Source: Drosophila miranda
Taxonomy: Eukaryota; Arthropoda; Insecta; Diptera; Drosophilidae
Direction: 5' to 3'
DNA length: 64,000 bases
Assembly (NCBI RefSeq): GCF_003369915.1
Contig: NC_046674.1
Span: forward strand, 44,183,338 to 44,247,337
Positions 19,989 to 31,066 of the stretch are shown piece by piece. A program made the translations under genes and the position numbers. The notes beneath the pieces were generated by a model that was not told the origin of the DNA, did not search any database, and was given only the letters and a program-made list of their open reading frames with translations. Position 1 is the stretch's first letter. Each line of letters begins with the position of its first letter.

Positions 19989-20746
19989 TTATACCCGATA
20001 CTAACTCCGGCAGACGCCGAAATTTTGAGATATACGTTGTTTAATGACATCTAACAGGAGTGTGGATACATAATTTGGTTGCTCTAGCCTTAATAGTCTC
20101 TGAGATTTGTGGATGCCCCAGATTTTCGTCCTTTGCGGGGGCGGAAGGGGGTGTGGCGAAATTTTGAAACTAGCTCGTCAAGGTCCGATATCACAGGAGT
20201 GTGGATCAAAAATTTGGTTGCTCTAGCTTTTGTAGTCTCTGAGATCTAGGAACTCACTTTTAGCAATAGGCAAAGCCGACCATGAAACCTGTGTGTTAGA
20301 GAGAGACAGAGCGAAGAGAATGAAATTTTTTTCATCAGATTCTGCAGTCTAGAAGATATAATCATTCTCTACGATTCTGCGTTTTCTCATATCTTTAAAA
20401 TTGTGGATGCCACAGATTTTCGTCCTTTGTGGGGGCGGAAGTGGGCGGGGCGAAGTTTTGAAATATTTTTGTAGCAGTGACATATCACAGAAGTCTGGAT
20501 CCAAAACATCGTTGCTCTAGCTCTTATAGTCTTTGAGCACTAGGCGCTGAAGGGGACGGACAGACGGACAGACGGACGGACGGACAGACGGACAGACAGA
20601 CATGGCTCAATCGACTCGGCTATTGATGCTGATTAAGAATATATATACTTTATGGGGTCGGAAACGATTCCTTTTGGACGTTACACACATCCACTTTTAC
20701 CACAAATCTAATATACCCCAATACTCATTTTGAGTATCGGGTATAA
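19989..20746 (-). mobile_element. DINE-1/INE-1-like element, short form (unit A, second)
   Basis: This is a second DINE-1 copy, separated from the first by a 48-bp spacer containing acggaagggctcgttgtgag. It has two gattttcgtc...gcggaag blocks and keeps both termini. Confidence 0.8.
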
Positions 20747-20756
20747 TTAGAAGAAA

Positions 20757-20894
20757 AAAAATTTCGACTACATTTACATTCATCTTCTATTTTTCATGGC
20801 TTTACACAATTACCCAAGATATCTGCTGTTCATTGAAATAGTGTTGCTTTCGAACAAAATCAAAAAAATAAACTCAAATTAAAACCTATTTTAT
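20757..20894 (-). pseudogene. Tc1-like remnant, 3' flank part (unit B)
   Basis: AT-rich downstream part of the Tc1-like remnant, cut off from its coding part (23598-23981) by the Harbinger insertion. It ends in the target copy TAT. Confidence 0.6.
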
Positions 20895-21075
20895 CAGGCA
20901 GGCTCCGTTTTTCATTTACTTTTGCGGATTACGTTTTCAGCCAAAACGTTTCGATTTCGTTTTAAGGTGCTCCAGTTTTCACATATTTTTTTTATTGATA
21001 TGTTTCTTTTTTCATCGTTTCTGGCAAACAAAAACAGCTGACCTGGCTGCTTTGTAAAAATACAGCGTGATTAAA

Positions 21076-22169
21076 ATGCCTTTTATTTTTTCAATTGCTT
21101 GTTTTGAAGCAAAACGATTGCAGAAATTACGTGATCTAAGAAGATCTAGACATCTTAGATGCAACACTTGTGTATTTAACATGTCTGACGAACTGTGAGT
21201 AACAGCATGCGTATTGAAAATTAAATTGCTTATGGTAAAGCTTTCAGATTTGTGAAGTCATTTCGGATCGACAAAAAAACTTTCAAAATGATTTTGGAGA
21301 AAGTTCAACCCCATTAAGGTGTTACCAGGAAGTTATCTCCCTCTACGCAATTGGCTTCAGTAATGTGATATCTCGCCACTGGCTGCTACCAGTGGGCAGT
21401 TGCCAAAGACCACCATATAAACATTGGACGCAGTACATTTGGAAAGATTCTTCACAAACTTATTCCGTTGATGGACAGGCTGTTATGTATTGAGTTCATT
21501 TCGTTGTAGATGAATAATCATCAATTGCAACAATCATATGAATATTTCTATCGGAACTTTAAATTGCCTCGAATTGGTGCCTGTGTGGATGGAACTCACA
21601 TCAGAATACTAAAGCCTGTACAAAACCACTCCGTGTTCTATAATAGGAAATGATTTTATAGCATGAATGCCATGGTGGTGTGTAACTACAACATGGAGAT
21701 AATTGCTATTGATGCCACGCACCCTGGTTCCTGCCATGACTCCATCATTTGGAATCACTCCCCTGCTAGGGAATATTTATCCACGACCATTAATGGGTTT
21801 GTTTTGGCTGATTCGGGCTACGCTCTAGAGAGTTTTGTTCTGACTCCTTATAGGAGCGCGGAGATAGCCACCTATCAGCACAGATTCAACATAAAGCATA
21901 CTGGAGCACGAAATATTATAGAACGCACCATTGGAGTCCTTAAAAGCCGTTTCCGTTGCTTGCAACGCACTTTAAATTACCCACCAATATTTTGTTGCCA
22001 AATTATAAATGTATGCTGTGCCCTGCACAATATTTGTAGAAGACGTAATGTCTTAATCGAGGAGGATGTTCGATTTGACGACCCTTTAGACACTGAAAAT
22101 GAATTCGACGACACTGAAAATAATGGATCATCTATACGCGATGAAATAGCTCAGGCCATTCCTTATTAA
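21076..22169 (+). pseudogene. PIF/Harbinger transposase
   Basis: A first exon from ATG 21076 (MPFIFSIACFEAKRLQKLRD) ends before a 53-nt intron at 21195-21247 (GTGAGT...TTTCAG). The second exon starts FVKSFRIDKKTFKMILEKVQ. It continues through DHHINIGRSTFGKILHKLIP and GACVDGTHIRILKP (first Asp). From 21663 an open stretch of 168 codons includes CHDSIIW, FVLADSGYAL (second Asp) and NIIERTIGVLKSRFRC (Glu), then CALHNICRRR and an acidic end with stop at 22169. Lesions seen are TAA-type stops and frame losses around 21313-21520 and a TGA at 21652-21654 where Gly is usual. Nuclease residues are all readable, but this copy is not translatable as it stands. Confidence 0.85.
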
Positions 22170-22263
22170 AATGCAAAATTTTTCATGTTTTCTTCTTTAT
22201 GTCATTCGATATTCTTTATAACTAATAAAGCTAAGTTTCACAAAAAAACTAATAGGAAACTAA

Positions 22264-23075
22264 TTATTTCGCAAATTTGTCCAAAATTTGGCTAAATTTG
22301 TCTACAAGCGCCTTTTGGACCTCGAGCTTCTCCTCTAACGATTCCATTCGTTCGAAATGTTCCGAAATTTTCTTGGAAATTGCCGACATTTCATCCAGCT
22401 GAGCAGCGCAGAGATCGTTGAGGTCCATGGTCTGCGCTGGTCTAGTTCGACGGCGCTTCGGCATGGGCTCCTCCTTCTCTGAGGGTTCGTCCTTCTGTGA
22501 GGGTTCGTCCTTCTCTGAGGGTTCCTCCTCAATGGGGTCTTCCATCACGCACTTAACCCCAGTGTCGGACTCCTTGGTGGTACGGGGGGGAAGTCCATAC
22601 GCTGCCCACCTACTCCTTCCACCATTTCGTAGAGGCCACATAGCTTGGCCACTTCCTCCTCCAATTCCCCAAGCGATTGCTGAGCGAAGGGCTCTCCACC
22701 TGTAGCTCGAGTTTCTGATTTGTTTTTCGCCATCTTCTTGCGGATGTTTGTTTTCCAATCTGCCCAAACCTGAAATTGTAGAATTGAATATAGTAGTGTG
22801 CTACCTTTTGTTGTGCAACACATACCTTTTTCCAACCCAATGCGTCCTTGATTGGCGGCCCAACAGCATTGAGAGCGCCGCAAAGCTCTGCCCACTTGGC
22901 ATCGACAACAACTCGGTCGCCCTTCACAAATCCTTTTGCCAAGTCCGGGTTGTCTTTCATAAAACCCACCAGGATTTCATCTTGAAGAGATGATTTATGC
23001 TTTCCCCTGGATATAAAGAACAAAGCGGTAATTTTGAAATAAAAAATTAATTTGCTGCACTTACATTTTGAAGTC
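22264..23075 (-). pseudogene. Harbinger Myb/SANT-like accessory protein (zeste-type)
   Basis: Probable start at ATG near 23072, split by an intron with donor GTAAGTGC and acceptor TATCCAG. The next exon reads HKSSLQDEILVGFMKDNPDL, KGDRVVVDAKWAELCGALNA and KDALGWKK. A second intron (GTATGTG...TTTCAG) follows, then VWADWKTNIRKKMAKNKSET and LEEEVAKLCGLYEMVEGVGG. This is the Myb/SANT-like DNA-binding domain found beside Harbinger transposases, where it helps bind transposon ends. A run of seven G (22584-22590) shifts the frame; the other frame completes the protein with an 18-bp repeat (DEPSEK type), KRRRTRPAQTMDLNDLCAAQ and a coiled-coil-like end at 22264. Confidence 0.8.
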
Positions 23076-23597
23076 CGAATTAAATTGGGCGGGAAACAGC
23101 TGTGCTCACCCAGATGTTCTGTTAAGCGCATGTTACAAGCACAGTCTGAGCTGTTACATGCACATTTGTGCAAAAATTTGTGCACATTTGTTATACGCAA
23201 AAATTGATTACTTGCCAACGTTCCGATAACCAAATCGGAATGGGTCAGCTGCTTACACCAAAACGAAATTTGTTGTTGCTGTGGCCAATTTTGTCCGAAC
23301 CAAATTTGAGGTTGGGTTAAAATAAAATTATTTATAAAAAAAAGCACAAGTTAAATTACCCTGATATAGGTATCAAGTTTATGTTAATGCATCAATAAGT
23401 CATCTATTTTTTTCCTTTTGCAATTAGGGTTCGTTTTGTTGTATAAAAAGCCGTTTACTTTTCATTTCGTCAACGAAAATGTTTTCGTTTTGAAAACGAA
23501 GAAATCTTGCGGAATGGGAAAAAGAGAGCCCCAATTTATGTGATTTCAAAAGTAAATCGGAAAACTTTTGTGAAAGTGAAAAACGGAGCCTGGCTGT

Positions 23598-23981
23598 ATA
23601 TGTTCTGTATGAGCTGCTTTACCCCAGCCTGGCATGGGTCAGTAAGATCCTGCCAACGTTTCAATAGGATTTGAGCCAATAATTTGAATAATTCTTAAGC
23701 CACTTGCCAAAACTTAGTTCATGTTGACGGATTTGCAGTTGGTAGAATTCCTTTGACCTTCGGCCATAAGATTTCGATGAGTTTAAGATCCAGTGACTGA
23801 GCTAAACATGGCAGAACGTCGATATTTTCGGAATATTTTTTGTTCAGGGCATCAGTTGATAATTGCCGCGCACTGTGCCAACTCCGTGCGGTCCGGTCCC
23901 AACTCGATGTCGCGAGTTTGGCGGTGCGCTCGGAAGATCCACAATCCACACGGCGTTCACCGCAGCGTAACGCTTAAGATA
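23598..23981 (-). pseudogene. Tc1-like transposase remnant, coding part (unit B)
   Basis: A 76-codon frame at 23719-23949 (minus) is one of the best copies: TAKLATSSWDRTARSWHSAR, ALNKKYSENIDVLPCLAQ, then the LIEILW catalytic region. Confidence 0.7.
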
Positions 23982-24451
23982 AGTTAGTTACGCTCCCACC
24001 GCCGTTTTAACCGGCGCGCTACCTACACGTTACACCCAAGTGATCCAGTAGCTATTTCTTAATAATCTTGAACTTGAATCCCCCGCACATATTTATGTAC
24101 ATATGTTTATGGCTACGTATACATTTTCAATTAGCATATACTTGAACATATGCATACATATATATATTCACTCATGCCTTCATAGTTATTGATACACATA
24201 CATATATCACTATAAAATGGTTATATTCTGTTTTACCCGTTGTTTGAATCTCGTCAAAAGGGTGGTTCGTTAACCGAAGCCTCGGTAAATAGCACTTACA
24301 GCCATACATACATACATGCAGTGCATTCTTTTCGTTTTTTCGCTTCTCCACCGGTTGCTTGCTTTGTATTTGTTGGGATAGTTTTCGATGCCGCGCTTGA
24401 ACTTAATGGAACGTTAAGCAACGCGCTACCTCGCATTTCGAGGGTATATTT
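23982..24451 (+). repeat. Leader/LTR-like segment (unit B)
   Basis: Long form with TATAAAA at 24211-24217 and the same ~262-bp deletion before gag as unit A. Confidence 0.5.
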
Positions 24452-24843
24452 GGACCAATCGGCAGCCATTTTCACACGGTCTAAGTTTGCCTTCGCTGCA
24501 AGCAGACTGACCCGCTTCGACCAGAAGCTCGACGCTCCAGATGCTAGCACTCCAACCTGCTCGCTCTCCCAAGTCCATCGAGATCAACTCCAAAGCCTGT
24601 GGGCAAAGGTGGACGCGGAGTTCTAGGCCTATTCGGTGGCGATGGCGGAAGCGGATCCAAAGGGTGGTAGCTGATGTCCAAGGGATGTACGATGACTGCT
24701 AAACGGTCTACACGTAATGCCTTGCCGAACTGAACGATCAGCTCGAGCCCCCGAGTGTCTCTCACACGCCGCAACTGGCCGTTCAAGTGCAGACTTCCGG
24801 CGGTAGCCTCCATTCTCCATGTGACACTGGGACTACCAGCAGT
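24452..24843 (+). pseudogene. BEL/Pao-like gag 5' fragment (unit B)
   Basis: Without its own ATG, as in A; the first frame closes at 24624-24626. One G is lost near 24829, which joins this region to the RT frame. Confidence 0.5.
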
Positions 24844-25264
24844 GTCCCACGTTCTGAGACCTGAGGTCTCCATTCTCAATGCCGTGTCCGCTCAGTCAAA
24901 GAAGATCTGCAGTTTTTCCATCCGCTCTCTGACTAAGCCGGGCTTACAACTAAATGCCGCAACCTACGTTATTCCGGAATTGGCCCTATGTGGTGGTTCT
25001 CTTGAGAGAATTACCGTGGTGGATGATCTTGGTGTTATATTAGACGCCAAGCTAAAGTTTTCTAACACATGTCGACAATGGTGAATATGGCCATGGGCGT
25101 ACTTTGGTTTATAAAGAGGTGGTCAAAAGAATTTGACGACCCCTATATAACAAAGACTCTCTATACCTCGCTAGTTCGTACAAAGTACACCAGGACCGTA
25201 TAGAATCAGTACAGAAAAACTCTTTACTCTTTGCTCTGCGGGGCCTTAACTGGGATACGGGTGT
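24844..25264 (+). pseudogene. Non-LTR RT 3' fragment, first part (unit B)
   Basis: Same region as in A. One base is missing in aagttttctaacac (25057-25070), shifting frame within LDAKLKFSEHM. Confidence 0.72.
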
Positions 25265-25282
25265 AGGTTGACAGACTGGCCT

Positions 25283-26261
25283 TGTATTCGGCCTAGTTTT
25301 GCTCAACGTTTTCAGCCTTAGCTTTATTGAAGAGTCTCCGGGAGGCTTTCCGGAGTTCACCCAGTTTCAGATTCCACCATTCGGGTTTCTTCCGGCCTCT
25401 GTTCTTGCCAGAGGGGCATGCTTTGTCGAGCGCCTTATTGCAGGCGTCGGTAAAGATCTTAAGAAGACGAGGCGTGGGCTCCGTGGAGAACTCCTCCTCA
25501 GATGGGGGCTCAGGGAGAACGCGACAGAGGTAATCAGAGTACCGAGTCCAGTTTGTCCGCCTGATGTTCCGGAATCGGACTGGCTTCGGTACTGAGAAGG
25601 AGAAGACAGTTTCCACGTACCTGTGGTCCGAGAAGGAGTGCTCTTCCAGGACCCTCCAGGATACAATGTTACGCTGTATCTCATGAGAGGCAAGCGTGAG
25701 GTCCAGGACCTCCTTGCGGTTTTTAATGATAAAGGTGGGATCACTACCCCGGTTTAATAAGACCATCTGAGTGGTCAGTAAGTAACTGAAAAGCTACTCA
25801 CCCCTTTCGCTTGTGTCAGTGCTTCCCCACTGACAGTGATGTGCATTGGCATCGCACCCCACAATTAGGCCGATGTCCTTGGCCGAGCAGTCTGCGATTA
25901 GAGCCCGGAGAGGCGCGTGTGGAGGGGGGTCTGGTTGTTCATGCCCCATGTATGCGGAGCAGATCCTCAGTGAGCGCTCCTGGCCTTCGAGGCTCACTGC
26001 GGTGTGGTCTTCATTGCTGAAATTTGGGAGCAAAAATAAGTGCAACTCTCTTTTTGCAAGAATGCAGGTACGAATTTTACCTGCGGTTTCAGCTACATAT
26101 AGCTTGTAGTCAGAAGTCCTCAGACCGGAGACCCTGTTTCCGAGGATCCAGGGCTCCTGAATGAGGACTATGTCGGCTCCACCCTTGGCCAGGTGGAGCA
26201 GTAGAGCAGCGCATGCTGCCTTACAATGGTGGAGGTTTATCTGCAGGAGCGTCAACGACAT
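25283..26261 (-). pseudogene. ORF2 apurinic-type endonuclease region (unit B)
   Basis: The more complete copy. It reads LLQINLHHCKAACAALLLHL, ADIVLIQEPWILGNRVSGLR (catalytic Glu), RTCILAKRELHLFLLPNFS, GLIVGCDANAHHCQWGSTD (Asp/Asn) and, after an in-frame TAG following ERGE, DLTLASHEIQ and HSFSDHRY (Asp-His). All metal and base-contact motifs of the endonuclease are visible. A second TAG lies after KAENVEQN, where RT should start. Confidence 0.85.
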
Positions 26262-26386
26262 TCCTGAGGCTCGCCTCCACCATTGTTGCTTCTAGATCGC
26301 TGTCAGGGGACTCCGGCTCCTCCCCGACAACGATGTGGCTGAGACCTCTGGCTAGGTCGCTCTCGTCGAACGCGTAGTCGTCCAAG

Positions 26387-26822
26387 ATGTCGTCCGACAT
26401 CTGCCGCATCCGACGCCGGGTTGTCTTCCTCGCACGAGGCCCCCTCTTTTGGGATCTCCGGCAGCTCCGGGTCTGGCTCGACCTCCGCTTGCCTGCCCTT
26501 GCGATCGGACTTGTAAGTGGATATGGTGACCTTAGACCTCTTTTAGGGCCGCCACCGCCTTCATGTAGAGGGCCGCAGAGCGAGCGTCTTGGCAGGCGAT
26601 GGCTTTCACCTTGCCTTGATGCCACCCTGCGTCCTCACTCTTTGGCGGTGGTCCGCCGTTCTCCTCCAGTTCCAGTAGGAACCGGTCCTGGAGCTCGTTC
26701 TCCACCAGGTGCCACTTATCGCGAGGGACATGGCCGTCCTCGGCGCCCCTGTCCAGGACACCGATCAGGGTCTTGCCCCTCGCCACCTCAGCGAACGATC
26801 GGATCGTGAGGTGGGTCTTCAC
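26387..26822 (-). pseudogene. ORF1, DUF4780-like (unit B)
   Basis: From ATG at 26820-26822 the frame reads to LKEV, then a deletion removes the rest of the DUF4780-like domain kept in A. The Lys/Arg/Glu-rich linker up to SDDILDDYAFDESDLARGLS, missing in A, is kept here. Confidence 0.7.
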
Positions 26823-26870
26823 CCGCTTGGCTTGCTGGGCTTGGCCTGGCTGATTTGCGGGGTCCTCCGC

Positions 26871-27189
26871 TCCATCTTACTCTAGTAGACTGCTATAAGT
26901 AAACCTCCCATCCTTAGTTAGCCATACGAAAATGCTTGGTGTGATTTTTGTGCACAACTTGATCAGGGGTTACATAGACAGCCCTGATCTGTTGGGCCGC
27001 ATAAACTTCACGATTCCTATTAGACTAACTAAAAATGTTATACCGTTGTTCCTTCCACTTTGTAGATCGAATTATTCCTTGCATGAACCGTTTAGGGTCT
27101 TATGCTCGGATTATAATTCCCTCTACCTAAGTTACTCACACAATTTGAAATTAGAAATTGTAGTGGTATTTGTATTTGTATTTTAAATG
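26871..27189 (+). pseudogene. Non-LTR RT ORF end and 3' UTR (unit B)
   Basis: MLGVIFVHN begins at 26932; tttgaaatt replaces ttagaaatt, so the frame runs on to 27186. Confidence 0.78.
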
Positions 27190-28675
27190 CATGCTTAGTT
27201 GCTTAATAAGTGTAGTGCTAATTTTCCTCGAATATTAGTCTTACAACTATCTTTCCTGCATGTTCGCGTTTGGTTCGGCTACGCACCGCGCGTAATGCGG
27301 CGGAGGAGGGCTGACGGTGCAGTAATTGCATCGCCTCTTTTAAGATGCAGTCATTGCATGTCAACGTCCATAAAGAAAAAATGTCTGTCCGGTAAAAGTA
27401 AGTCTGACCAACTTAAATTTTTCATGTTTTTTACTAGACTAGAAGCTATTTTTACAAAAAATAATCATAACCATAGCGATAAGCCTTCCTTATATTTTCG
27501 GGTACCTTGATTTTTAATATTAAGCAGTCGATGTTTTTTGGCTTATATCCCTTTCTGTAAATATTTGTTTTCGAATTTGCCCAAAACTTTTTAACTGGCC
27601 TTAACTGAGGCACATTTGCAGGTTTTGCAGCTTAGGCACGAACTCAATGCTTTGTTAAGTGCTTAACAAATGAGTTGGAAGCAGATCAAGGATAGTGGCT
27701 TCAGTCTTCTTCAGATGTGACAAAGTTGCGACAATGTTTGAAATAAACATCGAAATGTTGAAAAAACCCACAATGTTGCGAGAATGTTAGAAATAAACAG
27801 TGTAACGTTGAAAAAACGGACGCATGGTATGAGAAATGCTACGTTGTGAAAACGGTCAAGGAAAACACTTAGAAAAGAAAGGTTTATCCAACGGCTTCGA
27901 GTTGTGCGATTATATGTGGTTAGTCTACACTTCAATAAAACATACGGCTTTTCCTGTGAATACGGATATTTGGAAATTCCGCCAAGAATTTGCCGAAAAA
28001 CCAACAAAGGTATTCCCATATATATGGGAGGATCTGAACCCAAAACAAGCAAAAAAAAAAAGTGGCCAAGAGGCTTCAGAGTTGTTCTGGCATAATGAGC
28101 AGAAGCTATTATCATTCGCATAATACCTATCAACAAATTTTTTAAGCGTCGGAAGACAATTGTCCTTGTAATTTTGCGCATTTACAGCCAATACTGCCAA
28201 TATGTTGGTTTTTTTCATCTGGTACAGAGAAAAGTTTGATCAGGTCTTCTGGTGTCTGCATATTTTTTAACAATTTTTTTACAGTCGGTCCGGTTCAGCG
28301 CATTTTATTATAATTTATTGTACCAATACGTTGTATTAAATGTAATTCGTTACATAATTACCCATACTAATAAATCGTTATATATATATAAATGGAGAAT
28401 GACTGAGCCGATCTGTCTCAAATTTGGTTTTCAGCTGTTTAAATTATCCAGGAGAAGGTTTATACGAAAACGCTCCCGAAAAAAATGGATTTTCTATTTT
28501 ATTTTTTTTAATACTAGCCGAAGTAGCCGTATTAGCGGAGAATCAATTGCCATAGTCGGAGATCAGGTCAAAACTCTTTATATTCTCCATCAAGAAACAA
28601 TCAACTGAGTTGTCCTCATTTCTTATCCGTGCAACCACAATGAGCGCCACAGCAAAACGAGGCAGGGCCGGCTAG
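27190..28675 (+). repeat. Unassigned unit segment ending in CTAG (unit B)
   Basis: The 23-bp agcgcccctcggt... piece of A, C and G is absent near 27300. The charged reading from 27836 (DIWKFRQEFAEKPTKVF, YIWEDLNPKQ) is open for 95 codons. CTAG is at 28672-28675. Confidence 0.5.
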
Positions 28676-28874
28676 TTAAACAACAAAAATCGAAGTATAG
28701 AGGCAATATAAAGAAAATTCCGTTTTGTATAAGGAGACTTAAAAAAAAAATGTAATAATGTTAATTATTATGTATTCTTCTTTTTTATGTGTAATTTAAT
28801 TTACAAAGACTTGGAGGAAACTAATATATATTTAAATACTAATATTTAGTATACTAGCTCAAAAAATACTTTTC

Positions 28875-29401
28875 TCAAAATTTTATGTCTTGTAACTCAC
28901 TTTTAGCCTGCCCTAGAATCTTAAATGTTTGCGTCCGATAGGGTAGGGTAGCCTTAAAGCAATTTTGATCAGCGTTGGTGTCAGCAGTAGTAAATGTTAG
29001 GGAGGGTATTGGCATTTGCCTCATGCGTTGCGGGCGCTGCTGATGATATTGCTGGTTTGGATGAGTCTGATTACGTCTCTGGCAGTACATTTTTGCAGAG
29101 TTAGGAGGTTGAATGTCAACAAAAAACGGCTGCAGGTTGCGACTGTGCTCTTCAAAAATGGTCTCCATATGCAACATACACTCTTGCAGTTGAACCTATT
29201 TATATACAAATAAAATTTAGTCAATGCCTTGGACTTCAATCTTTCTTATACAAACTTGTTCGATGCTGGTTAAGTCCGTAAGTAGACCTAATAAAAAGGG
29301 AAGATTATGGCCTGTGCGAAGATGCCATTTTAGCCCACTGATTGAAGCGGCTATACTCGATGCTGCTATTGTGCTAGCTGGGTACTTTGCAAATTGATGT
29401 T
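28875..29401 (-). pseudogene. CycD: Cyclin D-like gene fragment (unit B)
   Basis: Exon 29401-29256, intron 29255-29196 (60 nt), exon 29195-28875. Both exon frames are open. Private changes include Ile-Ser in place of Met-Arg before GLKW, and MLHMETIF. Confidence 0.7.
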
Positions 29402-29829
29402 CTGCGGAATAACAGTTATATAACTTATATAAGTGTTATATATAATAAGAAGAATAATAAAATATTAAAATACCGAATATTCGGTAAAATGCACATCCCC
29501 ACAACAAAACATGTCTGTCCAGAGAAGGGTTGGTAATTTCGGCTTCAGAATTCCAAAGGGGGCTCTAAAACACATGATGGGTATATTTTGGTATATTGTA
29601 AGGAATGGGCAGATCAAGCAGGCCAAGAATTGGGTTCTCATGCCGTATTGACTAGGAATAGTTTTTCTTAGCTCAAACTTGGTTCGCCATGGAGCTTAAA
29701 TTTTGTCTGAAATATTGTGATCCCATAATTGTAAAAGTAACTCTCTGTCTACATTCCTCGATTCGGAAATTTAAAAAAAAAAAACGGAAGGGCTCGTTGT
29801 GAGGTGCTGTGGCGACCGCAACTCTACAT

Positions 29830-30552
29830 TTATACCCGATACTAACTCCGGCAGACGCCGAAATTTTGAGATATACGTTGTTTAGTGACATCTAGCAGGA
29901 GTGTGGATACCAAATTTGGTTGCTCTAGCCTTAATAGTCTCTGAGATTTTTGGATGCCCCAGATTTTTTTGTCCTTTGCGGGGGCGGAAGGGGGTGTGGC
30001 GAAATTTTGAAACTAGCTCGTCAAGGTCCGATATCACAGGAGTGTGGATCAAAAATTTGGTTGCTCTAGCTTTTATAGTCCCTGAGATCTAGGAACTCAC
30101 TTTTAGCAATAGGCAAAGCCGACCATGAAACCTGTGTGTTAGAGAGAGACAGAGCGAAGAGAATGAAATTTTTTTCATCAGATTCTGCAGTCTAGAAGAT
30201 ATAATCATTCTCTACGATTCTGCGTTTTCTCGTATCTTTGAAATTGTGGATGCCACAGATTTTCGACCTTTTTGGGGGCGGAAGTGGGCGGGGCGAAGTT
30301 TTGAAATATACCTGTAACAGTGACATGTCACAGAAGTCTGGATACAAAATGTCGTTGCTCTAGCTCTTATAGTCTCTGAGCACTAGTCGCTCATAGGGAC
30401 GGACAGACAGATATGGCTCTATCGACTTGGCTTTTGATGCTGATCAAGAATATATATACATTATGGGGTCGGAAACGGTTTCTGGACGTTTCACATATCC
30501 ACTTTCACCACTTATCTAATATACCCCAATACTCTAAGAGTACTGGATATAA
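29830..30552 (-). mobile_element. DINE-1/INE-1-like element (unit B)
   Basis: Short form. The right terminus is degraded to gagtactggatataa, the gacggaca run is reduced to ggacggacagacagat, and a duplicated ttt lies in cagatttttttgtcc. Confidence 0.78.
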
Positions 30553-30584
30553 AAATTTACTGACTCAATATGGCAGAAAAAAAA

Positions 30585-31066
30585 TTTCAACTACATTTAC
30601 ATTCATCTTCTATTTTTCATGGCTTTACACAATTTCCCAAGATATCTGCTGTTCATTGAAATAGTGTTGCTTTCGAACAAAATCAAAAAAAGAAACTCAA
30701 ATTAAAACCTATGTTATATGTTCTGTATGAGCTGCTTTACCCCAGCCTGGCATGGGTCAGTAAGGTCCTGCCAACGTTTCAATAGGATTTGAGCCAATAA
30801 TTTGAATAATTCTTAAACCACTTGCCAAAACTTAGTTCATGTTGACGGATTTGCAGTTGGTAGAATTCCTTTGACCTTCGGCCATAAGATTTCGATGAGT
30901 TTAAGATCCAGTGACTCAGCTAAAAATGGCAGGGCATCAGTAGATAATTTCCGCGCACTGTGCCAACTCCGTGCGGTCCGGTCCCAACTCGATGTCGCGA
31001 GTTTGGCGGTGCGCTCGGAAGATCCACAATCCACACGGCGTTCACCGCAGCGTAACGCTTAAGATA
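30585..31066 (-). pseudogene. Tc1-like transposase remnant (unit C)
   Basis: About 35 bp encoding NKKYSENIDV are deleted in frame; the LIEILWPKVKG region at 30837-31034 remains open. Confidence 0.68.

Larger units (their letters stand above)
12561..20746 (+). repeat. Array unit A
   Basis: Order: Tc1 remnant, long-form leader with a ~262-bp deletion before gag, gag-like fragment, RT fragment split by an inverted ORF1-endonuclease insertion (14375-15987), RT tail, unassigned segment, cyclin D fragment, two DINE-1 copies. Unit-specific marks are a 29-30-bp loss near 17043, a 7-bp loss in the cyclin exon and a premature TAG in the Tc1 remnant. Confidence 0.85.
20895..23597 (+). mobile_element. 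PIF/Harbinger DNA transposon, complete
   Basis: 2703 bp between CAGGCAGGCTCCG and its inverted partner CGGAGCCTGGCTG; the terminal repeat shows one mismatch in 13, and similarity continues as tttttca. TAT at 20892-20894 and 23598-23600 is the 3-bp target duplication. Units A and C-H show the uninterrupted site (tattttatatgttc or a close variant). Two convergent genes are present, as is usual for this superfamily: transposase on plus and a Myb/SANT-like protein on minus. Confidence 0.92.
25265..26870 (-). mobile_element. LOA-type non-LTR element 5' part, inverted insertion (unit B)
   Basis: Same two junctions as in unit A (after gggtgt, before tccatcttac), so it is one ancestral event. Internal deletions differ from A. 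Confidence 0.75.
20747..30552 (+). repeat. Array unit B
   Basis: Same order as A, with a Harbinger transposon inserted in the Tc1 remnant, the inverted ORF1-endonuclease insertion at 25265-26870, and a single DINE-1. It lacks 19 bp near 28262 and 31 bp near 28396 in the unassigned segment. Confidence 0.85.
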
